From Nymphaea colorata (lineage: Eukaryota > Streptophyta > Magnoliopsida > Nymphaeales > Nymphaeaceae), in assembly GCF_008831285.2 (NCBI RefSeq), contig NC_045145.1, forward strand, positions 9,298,802-9,362,801: a stretch of 64,000 nucleotides of DNA, given 5' to 3'. This document shows positions 59,000 through 64,000 of this stretch, piece by piece. Every line of letters begins with the position of its first letter. The first letter of the stretch is position 1. The notes under the pieces are model-generated. The model saw nothing but the letters and a program-made list of their open reading frames with translations, was not told where the DNA came from and ran no database searches. Both the position numbers and the translations under genes were made by a program.

Positions 59000-61302
59000 C
59001 TATATAGCTGCTGGAATGCTGCTTGCAATTGGAGATGCAAATGGACTCTCAGGAAGATTAAGAACTTGGCTACTGTAAGCAGAAGAAATCAAGATTAAAA
59101 GCCAGTGACAAAGTTTACGTTCTTCACTTTGTAGCATTCAGTAGATTGTGCATCTTAACAGGAATTACCTTTCTTCATCACTGTAATTGCTGCTGTTGTG
59201 CTTGTTTTTCTCTCCACTTGTTGAACCATTGTTGACACCATCAAACAGATAGTCGAAACAATCTTCAGGCAGAAAAGATTGACAAAGTTCAGAGATAGAT
59301 TTGGAATAGGTTGTCTCATGTCTAAGAGGCTCACATAATATCAAAGAGCTAATGGACATGGAACACAACCTTCAGAATGCTTCTGATCATCTATTGCATA
59401 ATTAAAATAGCGCTGCGTTGTTGGCTTTGGAGACAACTGAAACTCGGACAGGCGCCTGCTCTCCATCTCGAGTGCTTGCTCATGCTCCTCCATTAAATGC
59501 TTCCTGAGCAATCGAGAATTCTCACAGATTCCCACAACTGAAGCAAAACAAAGACATCAGAGTGTAAATGCTCCAATCAAAATTTTAAGTTTACAAAGCA
59601 CAAACTGATCTCAATGCATTTAAAACCAGGGAAAAGGAAATGCTGCTTGCCTGAATGATATTCAGGGTCCATGTCTATCAGCTGTGAATGGTAATACATT
59701 GATGGATCAAGCCTATCTTGGTATTTCCTGGGGAGAAAAGGAGCAGCCATTGCCTTCAAAATCCGAGCTCCAACCTTCACAGTGGATCAAGTATAAGAAA
59801 GAAAAAGCTAGAAGGCTTCTGTTGTTTACCTATCCACAAGTCTGGACTTCTCCCTGTAAGGCTTGACAAGCACTCGAGCACCACAAACAAAATGAGGATT
59901 CCCTTTAGTCAGGATTATCCTCACAGTCTCAGGGAACATAAAGGTGACGAATCCAAACATCCTTTTCTGCTGACAGGGTATCCTCACATCCTGAACAGGC
60001 CCATAATTTCTAGTAGAAAACAATTGAAGGAAAAGGAATTAGAAAACCATGTTCTCAAGAAGAAGGGAGTTGGTCGCCTGGTGATATCTATATACCTGAA
60101 ATAGTTAGAGACATCTTCCTCTGTGAAAGTGCTTTCTGCTGGAAAAGTTAGATAAATCTGTCGAGATCCGGAGACGATCCCACCAAGGTCACTCCTTTCA
60201 CTTCTACAGTCCAAGTATCTATGTGCGTCCTCTGCTAAAACAACCACATGCTGCCCATGAGGCCTGTTAATAGGAATTCCATCCAGTAAGCCATTGATCT
60301 CTAAATTATGGCCATAAAAACATGCAGAGGAAAGCAAGCAGTGGTAACCTACCGCTCAATAACCATAATAGTCTTCATCCGAGCAAGCAACTTTGTGAGA
60401 CTGTGACCAGATTTGCCGTGTCTCTGGCTCTCAGTGAGATAGCCTTCTGCCTGAAGCGTCCTTCCATATCTCTCGTAGTAAAGCTGAGGCAGTGAGGCAA
60501 TGGAAACAGGGGTATGTTTTGCTCGCAGGAGCTGGGCAAGATCCAACTCCAGCCTCTCGAGAGTCCCAGGAGAGAACACATGCTCTTCGTTTCCGAAGTC
60601 TGCCTGACTAGCATTGAGGATTTCTGATAATGTGTCCTGCATCGATTGGCTATGGAAAAACCTGCAGTTATTGCCATGCTTGCAATAGCCCCTGGCGAAA
60701 TACAAGCATGGTTTTAAAGGGAATTCAGGAAGACTGGGAGATCTTCTACTTGTCCTTGAGCTCAATGTGGGCTCGGCGTAAAACTTGCCATTAGCAAATT
60801 CTGCTCCTGCAGAGAAGATGGGATCGACTCGATCCTGTAAACTAAGCAACTGCGCATGGTTACGAAGGCCAAATTCTTCTCCGAGTGATTCAGGGTATGC
60901 AGGGGGGACATAATCGGGGTTGAGAATGGCTTGCTGCTCGCCTAAATGTGGGGGCTCCCAGAATGTAGAAGAAGCCAGGAAACTAGCTGGGGAAGAAAAG
61001 GACCGAGGTGAAGCAGGAGGATATGGGGTGAACTGAAGAGCCAGATCAGAACCAGGTGATGAACTAAATGGGGCCAAGAGCGAATGAGATGCTGCCGGAA
61101 TTTTAGCACAGAGCGAACTGAGATTCGGTTTTGCTTTGTTGATGAGAGAATGGATCAGATTGTCTGGACCGAACGCTAGTCTGATCATCTCTCTATCACC
61201 ATGGTCTTGTAACAGTAGGACCCCAATGATCTTTGAAGCAAGTTCTGGCTCCAGCTTCTGTATTCTGCTGAATACGATCCTTGTTGCCTCGTGCACATCC
61301 AT
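59000..61302 (-). CDS. CCCH zinc-finger and RRM RNA-binding protein
   Basis: Seven coding exons, minus strand: 61302-60353, 60263-60096, 60009-59830, 59727-59651, 59537-59370, 59262-59169, 59072-59000; 1710 nt, 569 aa. Introns are GT-AG except the fourth (59650-59538), which starts GC. Start [15 protein letters not shown] fits the plant CCCH-RRM family (rice C3H53-like). Domains: N-terminal helical block 1-60; CCCH finger at 199-217 (C-x7-C-x5-C-x3-H); LOTUS/OST-HTH-like 245-330; RRM about 353-430 with IYLTFP and KRMFGFVTF; coiled charged [19 protein letters not shown]; conserved end [15 protein letters not shown]. The family is inferred to bind RNA in regulation; substrate unknown. The exon 5/6 junction (acceptor at 59263) is the least certain; the frame holds. 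Confidence 0.9.
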
Positions 61303-62290
61303 TTGAATCCTTCCTGCAACCGTCACATACAGAACCATATGACTAAATAGTTACAGAAGGCCACAGCTGCCTTTGTTTTCTCAACATGCAAAGAAAAAAG
61401 AAGATGGTAGTGAGTGAAAAGGGATTTTTGACAAAGAAGATGCAATCATTGATGAGCATTCAGCATTGGAAACGTATTTAACAAGATATACGAAAAGGAA
61501 AGAGGACAAAGACTGGGGGGCAAATGCATAAGATCTACAGTTTCTATATCTTCCCAAAACATCATGAAAATTAATGTCTGCAACCCATTCCCAAGAAAAA
61601 AAAAAAAGAGAGAAACAACATACATCCAAACTTTACCATAAGAATCTAACTACTTTCTTCCCCTGCGCGCAAAGGAAAATCAACAAATATAAGCAACATG
61701 AGAGTTTTTTTTAAAGGAAAAAAGACCCACTAAAAGAAGGAAAAGAAGAGAAAGGGAAAGAACATGTACCCACCAAAAACTGAACAGACTTCGGAGTATC
61801 CAAAAACACACGTCGCAACTTTAAAAAGCTAAAAAGTTTTACCATTTCTCGATAACCCAAAGAAAACCAACTTGTATTGTAGTGGATATAACTCATTTCT
61901 GGTATTCATTACTTCATCCCACGTCTCAGAGAGACTGGGTATTCAATTTTCTCTCTTCCAGCTCTGAAAGGAAACGAAAGACCGCAAAGAAATGCCGAAA
62001 AGAGTTCCATTTTTCCTCTTGTTGAGGAGGAGAGTGCAGATCTAGATTTTTATGGAAGTCTTACCAGGCCTACTTTTCCTCTTGCAGCAGGCAGAAACTC
62101 AGATGGACCAGTCCAGGCCTAGAACCTCCATGATTGCCACCCTATTATACTACTCTCTCTCTCTCTCTCTCCTCTTCCTGCAACAAACACCATCATCTAA
62201 GAAGGCGAAAGACGGACAGAATCTGTCTCTAATGAAGGTCGCTGGAGTTAAATCTATCTTAAATTAATAAGAAATATCTTCCATTATTAA
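61303..62290 (-). promoter_or_regulatory. 5' UTR of the zinc-finger gene with leader intron
   Basis: An acceptor GGTTGCAG ends just before 61316, 13 bases ahead of the start codon region (GAAGGATTCAA-ATG). A strong donor GGCCTG/GTAAGA lies at 62065/62064, giving a leader intron of 748 bp (61317-62064). Upstream exon sequence contains a GA-rich tract (62153-62172 region), common in plant leaders. The transcription start is not located. Confidence 0.5.
62099..62131 (-). CDS. possible 10-codon uORF in the leader
   Basis: In the inferred first exon an ATG at 62131-62129 (context ATCATGG) opens MEVLGLDWSI and stops at 62101-62099. If this exon is transcribed, it could lower translation of the main frame. 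Confidence 0.35.
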   Translation of the reverse strand: MEVLGLDWSI

Positions 62291-62986
62291 ATAACCACTG
62301 AACCCCGCTCATCGCACATCCCAAATTTCCATATTTTTGCAAATCCTTCTCATTTACAGGTTGGAAATTGTCGTTATCGAAAATTTATTACCCAGACCTC
62401 ATGCATGCCAAATGTCTAAAGTGCCACGAACGGCTGCCGTATTTCACATAAAAACTACAAAACCTACCACCTGACGGGGAAGCCCTCCTGACCTCCAATT
62501 ATTGACCGAATTGCCTTCTCGGAAAATATTCCACGCTTCTCTGTAAAACTAAAATTTCCCATAATTGAAAAACTTTCTTTTTTTTCTCTCTCTAGAGCAC
62601 GCAGAATCCGGCGGAATTTTCAGATCAAACAACAACCATATTTCCAGTTTTTTTTTTCTTAAAAAGGCCAAGCAAAATGAGTCCGGCAAGGCACGCACAT
62701 CTGTCCACCTGCTCCCACATGCTTGCAGTTATGTTAGATTTTTTTATACCGATATGTATGATATATGCCTAAGCAACTTTATATATAATATCTTTTATAC
62801 TTTAAATATATTTAAATATTGTAACCTATTTCTCAAATTAAATATATATATATATATATATATATACAACGCATTGGGACTGATACAGATACCAATATTT
62901 AACGGCTTTCTTTGCACCTGTTGCCCCATTTTATTAGGATGCAACATTATAATGTTAATAGATCTCTCTCTCTCTCTCTCTCTCTT

Positions 62987-63017
<31 letters not shown>

Positions 63018-63529
63018 ATCTTACATGGATTTGGATCTATCGTAATGGCATTGATGGATGTTGATATCCTAACTAGTCATTCCGTGCCAATTCTAGCGGT
63101 GTAAAGAGACACTTGTGATTTTTAATCTTGTCTTTGTTGCCGCATTAATGGAATTATGGAATGTGTAAGGGACGGGCTGTGGATAGGGACATATACCAGT
63201 GGAATCTAAGCTTTATTAAATTTGACTTAAGTGGATTATATCATGAGACCGTGTTTTGATTTTATTATGCAATCAAACCTACTGGGGTCGGTGCCGATTT
63301 TTTGGAGCTCGAATCCGGGCTCGATCAAGCAGAGTGCCGGGTACCCCATCAATCAAGTACTCTGGCCCGATGCAAACTAACAAATATCCCATGAATCAAA
63401 CATGAACTTATTATCGTAGTAGCCAAAATCTCGTAGGACGACAGACGTGTAAAAATTTACTGGGGGGACAACAAGATGCTGGACGCTAGGGGGACCCAGT
63501 GGTGTTTCTCCCGTACTTGCCTTGCCTCT

Positions 63530-63566
<37 letters not shown>

Positions 63567-63731
63567 GTAAATAAACATAAGAAAAAGCTATTGAATTGAT
63601 ATTTCTGTAGTGGTAGAGTCAAAAAGAAGAAAGTGACCTGAATTGGTATTGGCAACCTGATAGCTATTCAATTGATATTTCTATTCAAGCCTGTCCAATC
63701 AAATAAGTTGCTCGCTAAGCTTTGTTTGTGG

Positions 63732-63771
<40 letters not shown>

Positions 63772-64000
63772 CTCATGTGTATGTAATTTGATATTTTATA
63801 CTGAGTCCATCAATTTAGTAACGACCTCGTATGGTTGAGAAACTGGATTCCATCTAAAAGTTATCAACTTAAATAAATAATGAAACATATGTATCAACTT
63901 TACTAGTATTTTCAGTTTTTCCCCTGGTCATGTCCAGTATTGGACTAAAATCTCTAGATGTCAAAGTTCTATGTATTGGCTGCACTTTAATTGGTATAAT
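62291..64000. other. upstream flank with microsatellites
   Basis: No gene. Simple repeats: TA at 62842-62866, CT at 62963-62985, TA at 62987-63010, AG at 63531-63563, TA at 63737-63765. ORFs here run through these tracts. The part near 62290-62560 probably holds the promoter of the zinc-finger gene. Confidence 0.6.

Noticed and set aside
60375-60677. Minus-strand 100-codon ORF inside the zinc-finger gene
   Set aside because: It is a shadow frame of exon 1.
62565-63104. 179-codon ORF on the plus strand
   Set aside because: It crosses TA and CT microsatellites, reads low-complexity sequence and has no domain.

Overview
The window is nuclear DNA of a flowering plant. Evidence: two intron-containing plant-type genes (a small SAM-domain gene and a CCCH/RRM zinc-finger gene), a decayed light-harvesting (Lhcb2-type) gene, and Ty1/copia, Ty3/gypsy and hAT elements with plant-style primer-binding sites (TGGTATCAGAG) and termini. 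I cannot resolve the species from sequence alone. Nothing prokaryotic, organellar or viral was recognised. Most of the window is transposon-derived and AT-rich.

Layout. 1-2357: 3' part of a copia element (integrase end, reverse transcriptase, RNase H) with two in-frame stops and two frameshifts. 3989-8739: a complete but dead copia element with recognisable LTRs, PBS and PPT. 11.9-13.4 kb: an apparently intact SAM-domain gene, three coding exons encoding 125 aa, with a probable non-coding first exon. 15620-20345: a copia element with perfect 5-bp target-site duplications whose integrase catalytic core is deleted. 20.6 and 24.1 kb: short hAT-type MITEs with 8-bp target-site duplications. 22854-23757: a TRIM element (two LTRs, PBS, PPT, only about 230 bp inside). 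26655-27500: Lhcb2-type pseudogene that kept its intron, ending where a TTF/ZMYM-like hAT transposon begins (27497-about 30.0 kb, minus). 30471-32077: a second, RICESLEEPER-like hAT relic (plus). 34.65-42.2 kb: a minus-strand Ty3/gypsy pol relic whose reverse transcriptase is split by about 4 kb of other repeat DNA holding an (AT)58 tract, a perfect 145-bp tandem duplication with a TATA box, and a fold-back. 46-53.5 kb: no genes, but nested hairpins, GATC-rich degenerate repeats, an LTR with PBS, and a degenerate array of about 410-bp units. 57076-57820: GC-rich hAT derivative. 59000-61302 (minus): the second apparently intact gene, seven coding exons encoding 569 aa with an OST-HTH-like region, one CCCH finger and an RRM. 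Its transcript likely starts near 62.2 kb with a non-coding first exon and a 10-codon uORF. The last 2 kb is microsatellite-rich.

The two intact genes look unrelated in function: one a probable protein-interaction adaptor, the other a probable RNA-binding regulator. They are islands in transposon-derived DNA. The most notable observations are the TRIM element, the split gypsy pol, the intron-retaining Lhcb2 relic, the degenerate array and the N-terminal MLLE-like block plus GC-AG intron of the zinc-finger gene. I did not find a convincing new multi-gene system.
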